64,000 bases of DNA, from positions 62,001 through 126,000 of the forward strand of contig JAFZAH010000038.1 in assembly GCA_017548275.1 (NCBI GenBank). Direction: 5' to 3'. A program made the position numbers and the translations under genes. Under the pieces are notes generated by a model. The model had not been told where the DNA came from. It ran no database searches and saw nothing but the letters and a program-made list of their open reading frames with translations. This DNA is from Prevotella sp. (GTDB taxonomy: Bacteria > Bacteroidota > Bacteroidia > Bacteroidales > Bacteroidaceae). The stretch's first letter is position 1. Each line of letters begins with the position of its first letter. Below, piece after piece: positions 25,066-32,367 of the stretch.

Positions 25066-27247
25066 GTTTCGGGTGCAGCAGCGGATAATGCTCCTTTGAT
25101 GTCTCGTAGGCGGGATTGACGGCTTTCATACCCATGTCAAACCTCAGTATGAAATAGTCGAAATTGAGTCTGAATCCCAAACCATAAGAGACCGCTATTT
25201 GCTTATAGAACTCGGAGAACTTGAATTGTCCTCCCGGTTGCTCTTGATAATCCCTGAGTGTCCAGATGTTACCCGCATCGATAAACAGCGCGCCATTGAT
25301 TTTCCAGAAAAGGAATGTGCGGAATTCCATGTTAAGGTCGAGCCTCATGTCGCCCGTCTGGTTGATGAAATCGATGGCTCCCTCATGCCCTTTGTATTTA
25401 CCTGGTCCGAGACGTCGTACGCCCCATCCTCTGACGGAGTTGGAGCCGCCCGAGAAATAACGTTTTTCGAAAGGCAGCACACGGCTGTTGCCGTATGGAT
25501 AAGCGATACCTATGCCCGCGTGAAAGATGAGCGAGTTGTGCTCATCGAACGCGAAGGCTTTGGTGTAGTCGAAGTCGCCTTTGACATATTGTGCAAAAGC
25601 GATATTAAAGAGCGTGTATTGTCCTTCACTGTTTTTCTTGGCATCGAAGAGAGAGGATGTGGCATTGAGCACATTTCCCGCCGTTTCGATGTTCGCCCTG
25701 ACCGCATGCGACCCGATGGTGTATGAGAATCCGAAACCGATGCGCATGATGAAAAGGTCCTCGTAGTTGTATCTGAGGATGGCATTTCTGGTCGTGGATG
25801 AATCATCAAGGTAATTTTGCTTAAACGTGGCAGAAATCCACGGCATATAGATATAGTTAAGGTCGATGAGGTCGAGTTTATAGTTGATATTCCTTCCTTT
25901 GTCGAGCCATCTGTATCTCCATGCGGCGGAAAACAAGCGTCGATGGAACTCAGGTCTGTTTTGGAGGTTATATCCCAATGACAATTCCGACGTGGCATAA
26001 TTCTGTCTGAGGAATCGTTTTGAAAGGAACGGGGCGACAAACGTGGGAAACTGGAGTTTTGCCTCCGTACCATATTCGATGTAATTCTCATTGGAATAGC
26101 CCTCCAACCCCGTGATAGCCTCGAAAGCGCCTCGGAATTGCAAGGTAAGCAATTCTGATCCATGGAAGAGGTTACGGTTTTGGTAGGACAACGTGGCAGC
26201 CGCTCCGAGGTCGCCGGCAGTATTGGTTCCCTCAGGCGAGAAGGACAAAGTGTGCGGCTTATGCGTTCCTATGACGATGTCGCAATCGAGGAGTGTGGTA
26301 TCCTCCAACTCCCTTAGTCGTATGTTGGTGTATTTGACCGCACTCAGACGTGCGAAATTATTATACGTCTTTTGTATGGCAGGCGCGTGATAGAGGTCGC
26401 CGGCCTGCAGTTCTGACGCATTTTCGAGAACCGCGTGTCTCAGACGGAGGGGTTCATCAGTATTGCTGAGGAAATTGACCTTTCTGATATGATAGACCTG
26501 ATGAGGCCTGGGCTGGGCGCTGTTGTTTTCCTTGTATTTGAGCAGTTGTAGCGTCAAGTCAACATTATACCCGTTGCGGACGGTATCGGCCGTGAATTGT
26601 ATAAACTCCTTGTTGAAACGGTAATAGCCATTGTCAGTGAGCAGCGCCGTGATACGTTTACGTTCAGCATCTAAGCCGTTGACGGTAAACATGTTACCCG
26701 GCTTGATGGTCCACGACGATGACTCCTGCGCCGCCAATATGCGCTGAATGGTCGAGTCCTGTATGTCGTAATCCACCCTTCCAATATAATAAGGTTTGCC
26801 GGGATGGAGTGTATAGATGTCGGTCAGTTTCTTGCCTTTGATGACGGTGCGGTGAGTAACATATGACGACATGTAGCCCCGGTTTTGCAGAGCCACCTTG
26901 AGGTCGTTCATCGACAACATCGCCTGCAAGGAGTCATACAATACAGGCGGTTCACCTAAGTGTCTGAGCGAGCGGTTTATCCATTTAGCCGAATCGCGCC
27001 CAGCTAGGGAATAGGTGGCGAGCGGTATTCTGAGCATCGAGAACCATTTGGAATTGGTTTTTTGCCTGACGTAAGGAGCCAGTTCCTTCGCGTCGAAGTT
27101 CTCATCGGCTGACTCTACCACCACCTTATCCAAGAGGTATCTGTCTTCAGGAACGAATTTCGTTGACGAGCACGCCGAAATCATGGCGACCGTGACAGCC
27201 GCCATGATAATGGTAAGCGTATGATGCCGACAACTAATCTTAAACAA
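25019..27247 (-). CDS. tamL: TamL, lipid-anchored TamA/BamA-family outer membrane protein
   Basis: A 742-residue outer membrane assembly protein. The signal has a lipobox MISAC with Cys26, which marks the Bacteroidetes TamL subtype rather than plain TamA. POTRA-like domains occupy about residues 30-370 (for example YLLDKVVVES, GKPYYIGRVDYDI, HQVYHIRKVNF). The Omp85 barrel follows, with motif GGSNSVRGWG near residue 600 and a C-terminal strand ending FAVGLPF with a terminal Phe. TamL works with TamB in moving protein or lipid to the outer membrane; tamB is not next to it here. It overlaps MaoC upstream by 8 bp and the lipoprotein gene tail-to-tail by 47 bp. Confidence 0.88.
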   Translation of the reverse strand: MFKISCRHHTLTIIMAAVTVAMISACSSTKFVPEDRYLLDKVVVESADENFDAKELAPYVRQKTNSKWFSMLRIPLATYSLAGRDSAKWINRSLRHLGEPPVLYDSLQAMLSMNDLKVALQNRGYMSSYVTHRTVIKGKKLTDIYTLHPGKPYYIGRVDYDIQDSTIQRILAAQESSSWTIKPGNMFTVNGLDAERKRITALLTDNGYYRFNKEFIQFTADTVRNGYNVDLTLQLLKYKENNSAQPRPHQVYHIRKVNFLSNTDEPLRLRHAVLENASELQAGDLYHAPAIQKTYNNFARLSAVKYTNIRLRELEDTTLLDCDIVIGTHKPHTLSFSPEGTNTAGDLGAAATLSYQNRNLFHGSELLTLQFRGAFEAITGLEGYSNENYIEYGTEAKLQFPTFVAPFLSKRFLRQNYATSELSLGYNLQNRPEFHRRLFSAAWRYRWLDKGRNINYKLDLIDLNYIYMPWISATFKQNYLDDSSTTRNAILRYNYEDLFIMRIGFGFSYTIGSHAVRANIETAGNVLNATSSLFDAKKNSEGQYTLFNIAFAQYVKGDFDYTKAFAFDEHNSLIFHAGIGIAYPYGNSRVLPFEKRYFSGGSNSVRGWGVRRLGPGKYKGHEGAIDFINQTGDMRLDLNMEFRTFLFWKINGALFIDAGNIWTLRDYQEQPGGQFKFSEFYKQIAVSYGLGFRLNFDYFILRFDMGMKAVNPAYETSKEHYPLLHPKLSRDFAFHFAVGLPF

Positions 27248-27704
27248 AATAATAAAGGAATGAAGCGATGCCCTCGAGAGCCGGTTTCCGCTGGCCTTCG
27301 ATTTCTATTTTAAATTGTATCTCGGCTTTACAGATGCCTCTCAAGTCGGCGATGTTATGCAGTTTGGTGACCAGTCTGACCCTTGACCCAGTGATGACGG
27401 GCTGTCCGAACTTCATTTTGTCCATGCCGTAATTGACCAGCATCTTGATGTTGCGCACATCGATAATCTGGTCCCACATATACGGCAAGAGCGAAAGCGT
27501 GAGATACCCGTGTGCGATAGTGCTTTTATACTGGCTTTCCTGTTTAGCACGCTCCACATCGACATGAATCCACTGGTGGTCGAGTGTGGCATCGGCAAAG
27601 AGGTTAATACGGTCTTGGTCTACCAAAAGCCAATCGGAGGCTCCTAGTTCTTCACCCAGATGCGCTGCGAACTCTTCGTAAGAGTTGATGATGAGTTTGT
27701 TCAT
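27240..27704 (-). CDS. MaoC-like hot-dog fold (R)-hydratase
   Basis: A 154-residue cytosolic enzyme. The family signature is present: FADATLDHQWIHVDVERA near residues 32-49 (catalytic Asp/His of the hydratase) and STIAHGYLTLSLLPYM near 61-76. The family hydrates trans-2-enoyl-CoA to the (R)-3-hydroxy form. It lies directly before tamL (8-bp overlap) and 88 bp after the phosphotransacylase gene, so acyl-CoA metabolism is a reasonable context. Substrate chain length is unknown. Confidence 0.85.
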   Translation of the reverse strand: MNKLIINSYEEFAAHLGEELGASDWLLVDQDRINLFADATLDHQWIHVDVERAKQESQYKSTIAHGYLTLSLLPYMWDQIIDVRNIKMLVNYGMDKMKFGQPVITGSRVRLVTKLHNIADLRGICKAEIQFKIEIEGQRKPALEGIASFLYYFV

Positions 27705-27718
27705 TTTTTTTATATAAT

Positions 27719-27780
27719 CTATAGTGTCTATAGCGTTTATAGAGTCTATAGAACCTATAGAACCCTATAAAACCTATAGA
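27719..27780. repeat. Tandem 9-bp CTATAG repeat
   Basis: Seven units of CTATAG (two variants, TTATAG and CTATAA) recur at 9-bp spacing (27719, 27728, 27737, 27746, 27755, then 27765 and 27774, with one 10-bp step). Each hexamer is itself palindromic. It fills the spacer between the ptb stop and the MaoC start. It may be slippage DNA; the number of units could vary between strains. Confidence 0.7.
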
Positions 27781-27792
27781 ATCAAAAATGGT

Positions 27793-28701
27793 TTATGATA
27801 CAATAGCCGCTGCGGCGAGGCTATAGAATTTCGACTGTTTGCTGTCGCCGCGTGAAGCGAGCACCACAGGAGCAAGCGTCCCCTGCAACATGCCGGCGGT
27901 CTCGGCTCCTGCGAAGAGCGTGATTGTCTTGTAAAACACATTACCAGCCTCTATATCAGGGAAGATGAGCACATCGGCCTCGCCGTTAATCGGTGAGACG
28001 ATGCCTTTTTTCTCGAGACTGTGGCGGTCGAGAGAGGTCTTCAGATCAAGCGGCCCGTCGATGACGCAGGGCCCGAAATCACCTTTTTCCGCCTGTGCGA
28101 TGATATCCTTGTATCCGACAGTAAAGGGGAACGCCTTTTCACTCACCTTCTCCGAGCAATGGATGAGGGCTATTTTCGGTTTCTCCACACCGAGAGAATG
28201 ACAGAGCGAAGTGGTGTATTTTATCTGCTCCACCCTTTGTTCCTGTGTGGGATAAGGAATGACGGCGGGGTCAGTGAAGATCAGCAGTTTGTGGTAAGCG
28301 GGTATCTGCGACACGGTGACATGCGTGAGCACACGTCCCCTCGGCAAAATGCCCGTTTCTTTATTGAGCACCGCGTGAAGCAGATTATCGGTGTTAATCA
28401 TGCCCTTCATCAGGATGTCGGCTTCTCCCTCACGCACGAGTGCCACCGCCTTAGCAGCAGCCTCGTCGGGTTCCACTGCCTCGATGTAAGTGATGTGGTC
28501 GGCATATTTGCGTGCACCCTCGGTGCATTCGATTTTATCCTTGCATCCGACGAATACAGCATCGATGATGCCCGCCTCGAGAGCGAGGAATACAGCAGAC
28601 TGCGTGGAATCGTCAGAGGCACAGACGACCGCCACTTTTTTCCGTTTACCAATCTGTGCGAGATGCGCCACGAGATTGTCAAAATTGTTAATGGTTTCCA
28701 T
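27793..28701 (-). CDS. ptb: Phosphate acetyl/butyryltransferase family protein
   Basis: A 302-residue cytosolic enzyme that exchanges the CoA of an acyl-CoA for phosphate. Family features: VAVVCASDDSTQSAVFLALE, DILMKGMINTDNLLHAVLNKE split by Gly/Met turns, LTHVTV, LLIFTDPAVIPYPT, and GEADVLIFPDIEAGNVFYK with the C-terminal ATAGMLQG-like loop. Length and pattern favour phosphate butyryltransferase over the larger Pta. No butyrate kinase gene is in the window. The ATG at 28701 (METINNF) is preferred over an upstream TTG. The promoter takes its -33 element from the repeat array. It heads the ptb-MaoC-tamL operon. Confidence 0.85.
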   Translation of the reverse strand: METINNFDNLVAHLAQIGKRKKVAVVCASDDSTQSAVFLALEAGIIDAVFVGCKDKIECTEGARKYADHITYIEAVEPDEAAAKAVALVREGEADILMKGMINTDNLLHAVLNKETGILPRGRVLTHVTVSQIPAYHKLLIFTDPAVIPYPTQEQRVEQIKYTTSLCHSLGVEKPKIALIHCSEKVSEKAFPFTVGYKDIIAQAEKGDFGPCVIDGPLDLKTSLDRHSLEKKGIVSPINGEADVLIFPDIEAGNVFYKTITLFAGAETAGMLQGTLAPVVLASRGDSKQSKFYSLAAAAIVS

Positions 28702-28732
28702 AGTGTGCAAATAATTGATTTCTTATTTTCTG

Positions 28733-28763
28733 CAAAAGTACGGATAAGCGGGCGAAAAACCAA
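28733..28763 (-). promoter_or_regulatory. Promoter of the ptb-MaoC-tamL operon
   Basis: On the minus strand TTG at 28763-28761 lies in the CCAAAATTTGG end of the repeat array. A 20-bp spacer leads to TACTTTTG at 28740-28733, about 32 bp before the ATG. The first seven bases after the TTG-containing end (GTTTTT and before) match the left promoter at 24510, then the two diverge. Confidence 0.75.
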
Positions 28764-28894
28764 ATTTTGGAGCAGCGAAAGCAGAAAGTGCTTGCATTTT
28801 CTGCTGAGTCGTGACAAAATTCGGTGCAAACCAAATTTTGGAGCAGTGAAAGCAAAATGTGCTTGCATATTTTGCTGAGTCGTGACAAAAATGG
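28757..28894 (-). repeat. Dimeric 71-bp palindromic repeat, right array (inverted copy)
   Basis: Read on the minus strand, two units (28894-28829 and 28824-28757, 71-bp period) match the left array in the same order. The first has core stem GCAAAATATGC/GCACATTTTGC, the second GCAGAAAATGC/GCACTTTCTGC. Each stem keeps pairing with a single G-T substitution. The promoter-proximal end CCAAAATTTGGTTTTT is identical to the left array. A decayed third copy may continue to 28915 (TCAAATTTGCTGC). The array lies between the ptb promoter and the terminator of the 17-aa-repeat gene. Confidence 0.85.
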
Positions 28895-28925
28895 ATGGAA
28901 AATCAAATTTGCTGCCTCTAAAATA

Positions 28926-28960
28926 GAAAATGAGCGCATTCCTCTGCCTGCGCTCATATT
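28926..28960 (-). terminator. Terminator of the 17-residue-repeat protein gene
   Basis: An 8-bp perfect stem TGAGCGCA/TGCGCTCA (28931-28956) with a 10-nt loop. The minus strand continues TTTTCTATTTT. It lies 28 bp past the stop codon. Confidence 0.75.
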
Positions 28961-28983
28961 TCAGTCAGCCTATCATCCTTTTT

Positions 28984-29403
28984 TCATTTGTCAAAGAAAT
29001 GGAAGAAAAAGAAGGCTGCAGCCCATTGTCTCCTCACTCCTTTAGCACTGCCGATGTAACTGTTGTAGGAGTTGCGCACAGTGCCGTCGCTCTCTATCTT
29101 GCCGGCATAACTGTTGTACTTGTCACGCACGGTGCCGTCGCTCTCCACCTTACCAATGTAACTGTTGTATTTGTCGCGCACGGTGCCATCACTCTCAATC
29201 TTGCCAACATAACTGTTGTAGGAGTTGCGCACGGTGCCGTCGCTCTCTATCTTACCGGCATAACTGTTGTAGGAGTTGCGCACGGTGCCGTCGCTCTCTA
29301 TCTTGCCGACATAACTGTTGTAGGAATTGCGCAAGTCTTGTGCAGTGACCGTCATGGTGACTGTCACCAGCATCAAACTGAGTAAAAAGAAATATTTTTT
29401 CAT
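28984..29403 (-). CDS. Secreted protein of five 17-residue repeats (beta-flower-like)
   Basis: A 139-residue secreted protein with signal peptide ending TVTAQ. Residues 26-110 are five tandem copies of a 17-residue unit (NSYNSYVGKIESDGTVR, with DKYNSY and I/A/V variants), and a sixth begins at 111. The C-terminal tail RRQWAAAFFFFHFFDK is hydrophobic. The pattern resembles the small repeat proteins named 5-fold beta-flower in Bacteroidales, whose role is unknown. The start at 29403 is preferred over 29457 because a TATTTTTG box (29438-29431) lies between them. The 51-bp DNA repeats are highly similar, so copy number may change by slippage. Confidence 0.75.
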   Translation of the reverse strand: MKKYFFLLSLMLVTVTMTVTAQDLRNSYNSYVGKIESDGTVRNSYNSYAGKIESDGTVRNSYNSYVGKIESDGTVRDKYNSYIGKVESDGTVRDKYNSYAGKIESDGTVRNSYNSYIGSAKGVRRQWAAAFFFFHFFDK

Positions 29404-29430
29404 AATCATGGCATGATGGTTTTCTGATTG

Positions 29431-29438
29431 CAAAAATA
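29431..29438 (-). promoter_or_regulatory. -7 box of the 17-residue-repeat gene
   Basis: The minus strand reads TATTTTTG followed by C, 28 bp before the MKKYFF start. No standard -33 TTG was found. Confidence 0.5.
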
Positions 29439-29575
29439 CAAAAAGAATTGGCATCACGCGAAGGTAAATCCCTATTTTTGAATAGGAATGTCCCTCTGAT
29501 GCGGAATTCGCAAACGATTTCGGAGAAAAATGTATTTTTTATGACCGGTGTCAACAAATAAACCAGAATTTTATG

Positions 29576-29583
29576 TACATTTG
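29576..29583 (+). promoter_or_regulatory. -7 box of the GH28-GH105 gene
   Basis: TACATTTG followed by C lies 73 bp before the ATG. The -33 element is unclear. The long leader could carry regulation, but no structure was recognised. Confidence 0.4.
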
Positions 29584-29655
29584 CAACGCAGTATGTTTTT
29601 ATTGCATCAAACTACAGAAATCTCAGTCCCCTAAAACCTGAAAATACAGAAACCT

Positions 29656-32229
29656 ATGATGAAGAAAGCCCTGACCGTGCTGTGTTGCATGTTGTTTCCC
29701 CTATCGTTGCTTGCCCAATGGGACAGCGAATATAAAGCGTTGGAGAAAAGCATCCGTCAGTTGACTTTTCCCGAGCGCGACTTCCCTATCACGAAGTACG
29801 GAGCCCAACCGACCGCAAGCGCCGCGAAAAACCAACTAGCCATCAACAAAGCCATCGATGCCTGCTCAAAAGCCGGTGGCGGCCGGGTAATAGTGCCAGC
29901 CGGCACCTGGAACACGGGGGCTATCCGTCTGAAAAGCCATGTGAACCTGGTGGTGGAGAAAGGCGCGACATTGCTGTTCGCCTTCGACCGCACACTCTAT
30001 CCTGAGGTGCTGACCCGCTGGGAAGGTTTGGACTGTTGGAACTACTCACCGCTGATATACGCCTATGGCGAGACCGATGTGGCCATCACGGGCAATGGTA
30101 CCATCGACGGCAACGGCTCGAATGAGACATGGTGGCCGATGTGCAGCAAACCGCATTTCGGGTGGAACGAATCGGTGACAGAATACCAGACACTGACCCG
30201 TCCGCGCCTGTTGAAATACGCTGAAGACGGTGTTGACGTTAACGACCGCCATTTTGGAATGGGTCAGGCTCTCCGCCCCCAGTTGATCAACCTGTATAAG
30301 TGCGATGGCATCCTGATAGAGAACGTGACCTTGCTACGCTCCCCGTTTTGGGTCATTCATCCGCTGATGAGCCAAGATGTGACCGTGCGTGGTGTGAAGA
30401 TTTGGAATGAAGGCCCCAACGGCGACGGTTGCGACCCGGAATCGTGCGACCGCGTATTGATAGAAAACTGTGTGTTCCATACAGGCGACGACTGCATCGC
30501 CATCAAGAGCGGACGTAATGCAGACGGACGCAAATGGAACATCCCGAGCCAAAACATCATCGTGAGAAACTGCACGATGGAAGACGGTCACGGCGGCGTG
30601 GTGATAGGCAGCGAAATCTCGGGCGGTTGCCGCAACGTGTTTGTGGAGAACTGCAAGATGGACTCGCCCAATCTGGACCGCGTGTTGCGCATCAAGACCA
30701 ACTCCTGTCGCGGCGGCATCATCGAGAATATCTATTTCCGCAATGTAGAGGTGGGTCAGTGCAAAGAGTCCGTGCTCCGCATCAACTTGAATTACGAGCC
30801 GAAAGAGGTGTGCTGCCGCGGTTTCTACCCGACAGTCCGCAATGTGTATATGGAAAACGTGACCTGCCAAAAGAGCCGTTATGGCATGCGGCTGAACGGA
30901 CTTGACGAGGCTGACAACATCTATAACATCAACATCAAAAACTGCCAGTTCAACGGTGTCTGGGACAGTCCGATGGAACGCACGGGCAACAGCCACGACC
31001 TGCATTTCGACAACCTGACCATCAACGGGTCACAGTTGCTCAGTGAGATGCCTTATCAGCATTACAGTGAATGGATGGCACGTTCGGAGATGAGCCGAGT
31101 GTCGCACCCCTACCTGCTTGACTTTGCCAAGAAACCGAAATGGGGTTATGCGATGGGCGTGGAGATGGAAGGCATGCTCGACGCCTACTTGACATATAAG
31201 GACGAGGCGATACTGAACTATTTGAAAGAGTTTTGCGCCGAGATGATAGATTCGAAAGGCAATATCACCGGCTACAAATACGAGGATTTCAACCTTGACA
31301 ATGTGCGTCCCGCACGTTTTGTGTATCGGATGAACGAGTTACTGCCCGAAGAAAAGCAGTTGAAGGCCCTAAAAACACTCTACAAACAATTGGAGAAACA
31401 GCCACGCACGAAAGAAGGCGTGTGGTGGCACAAGGCTATTTATGCCAATCAGGTATGGCTCGACGGCATCTATATGGGATTGCCGTATTATACCCTATCC
31501 GCCACAATGCTGAAAGGCAAGAAAGCGAAGAAATATTTTGACGACGCAATAGACCAAATAACGAAGACCGACCGTCGCACCTACGATGCCAAAACGGGAT
31601 TGTGGAAGCATGCCTGGGACGAGACACACCAGATGTTCTGGGCTGACAAAGAGACCGGTCTTTCGCAACACACATGGGCCCGTGCTCTGGGTTGGTATGT
31701 GATGGCAATGGTGGAGGTGCTCGACGCATTGCCCCAGGACTATGCCCGCCGTGGCGATGTCATAGACTTGTTCCGGAGAGCGATGAGTGCTGTTGTGAAA
31801 TATCAGGACAAAGAGAGCGGTGTTTGGTATGACGTATTAGACGTAAATGACCCGCGCAACTATCTGGAATCGACCGCCTCGTCGATGTTCACCTATTGCC
31901 TGTTGAAAGGTGCCCGTTTAGGTTATTTGGATGAAAGTTTCCAAAAGGCAGGCATCAAGGCATACGAAGGTATCATCAAACATTTCGTCCGTGTAGATGC
32001 AGACAAGACCATCTCACTGACCAACTGTTGCTCCGTGTCGGGCTTAGGTCCTGACAGTAACCCCAAAAGAGACGGTACGTTCGAGTATTACATGAGCGAA
32101 CCCATCCGTGATAATGACCCGAAAGGCATCGGTCCGTTTATCTGGTCATCGTTGGAAATGGAGCGCTTAGGATATACTACAGCGGGACAGGAGAAAGAAT
32201 ACGACGCTTCGGGCGATTTTCAAGGATAG
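29656..32229 (+). CDS. Two-domain pectinase: GH28 polygalacturonase plus GH105 unsaturated uronyl hydrolase
   Basis: An 857-residue secreted enzyme (signal peptide ending LLAQ). Residues about 40-470 are a GH28 right-handed beta-helix, with GPNGDGCDPESC near 255 (NTD-type Asp), TGDDCIAIKSG near 277 (catalytic Asp pair), GHGGVVIGSE near 311 and RIKTN near 344. Residues about 480-850 are a GH105 alpha/alpha barrel, with GYAMGVEMEGML, GVWWHKAIYANQVWLDGIYMG (substrate Asp) and RALGWYVMAM. GH28 cuts galacturonan or rhamnogalacturonan bonds, and GH105 removes the unsaturated uronic acid that lyases leave at the end. It opens the pectin locus. Confidence 0.9.
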   Translation: MMKKALTVLCCMLFPLSLLAQWDSEYKALEKSIRQLTFPERDFPITKYGAQPTASAAKNQLAINKAIDACSKAGGGRVIVPAGTWNTGAIRLKSHVNLVVEKGATLLFAFDRTLYPEVLTRWEGLDCWNYSPLIYAYGETDVAITGNGTIDGNGSNETWWPMCSKPHFGWNESVTEYQTLTRPRLLKYAEDGVDVNDRHFGMGQALRPQLINLYKCDGILIENVTLLRSPFWVIHPLMSQDVTVRGVKIWNEGPNGDGCDPESCDRVLIENCVFHTGDDCIAIKSGRNADGRKWNIPSQNIIVRNCTMEDGHGGVVIGSEISGGCRNVFVENCKMDSPNLDRVLRIKTNSCRGGIIENIYFRNVEVGQCKESVLRINLNYEPKEVCCRGFYPTVRNVYMENVTCQKSRYGMRLNGLDEADNIYNINIKNCQFNGVWDSPMERTGNSHDLHFDNLTINGSQLLSEMPYQHYSEWMARSEMSRVSHPYLLDFAKKPKWGYAMGVEMEGMLDAYLTYKDEAILNYLKEFCAEMIDSKGNITGYKYEDFNLDNVRPARFVYRMNELLPEEKQLKALKTLYKQLEKQPRTKEGVWWHKAIYANQVWLDGIYMGLPYYTLSATMLKGKKAKKYFDDAIDQITKTDRRTYDAKTGLWKHAWDETHQMFWADKETGLSQHTWARALGWYVMAMVEVLDALPQDYARRGDVIDLFRRAMSAVVKYQDKESGVWYDVLDVNDPRNYLESTASSMFTYCLLKGARLGYLDESFQKAGIKAYEGIIKHFVRVDADKTISLTNCCSVSGLGPDSNPKRDGTFEYYMSEPIRDNDPKGIGPFIWSSLEMERLGYTTAGQEKEYDASGDFQG

Positions 32230-32367
32230 AAGTCTCCCCGTTTGATCACGATGTCCAGTCAGAGACAAAAGGACTCCGATGAAACACCTCACCCTACCCC
32301 ATTAAGGGAGAATAAAAATAGAGGAAACACAATATTAATATTTTGAAAAATCAAGACATTTAAATAG

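Noticed and set aside
24379-28894. Repeat arrays considered as CRISPR
   Set aside because: Units are palindromic, 71 bp apart, only two per array, with no unique spacers of constant length and no cas genes.
24379-28894. The inverted arrays considered as ends of a transposon or integrative element
   Set aside because: No transposase or integrase inside, the genes between are ordinary chromosomal functions, and no target duplication was seen.
28984-29403. 51-bp repeats considered as a non-coding satellite
   Set aside because: The frame is intact, has a signal peptide and every copy changes mostly at synonymous or conservative positions.
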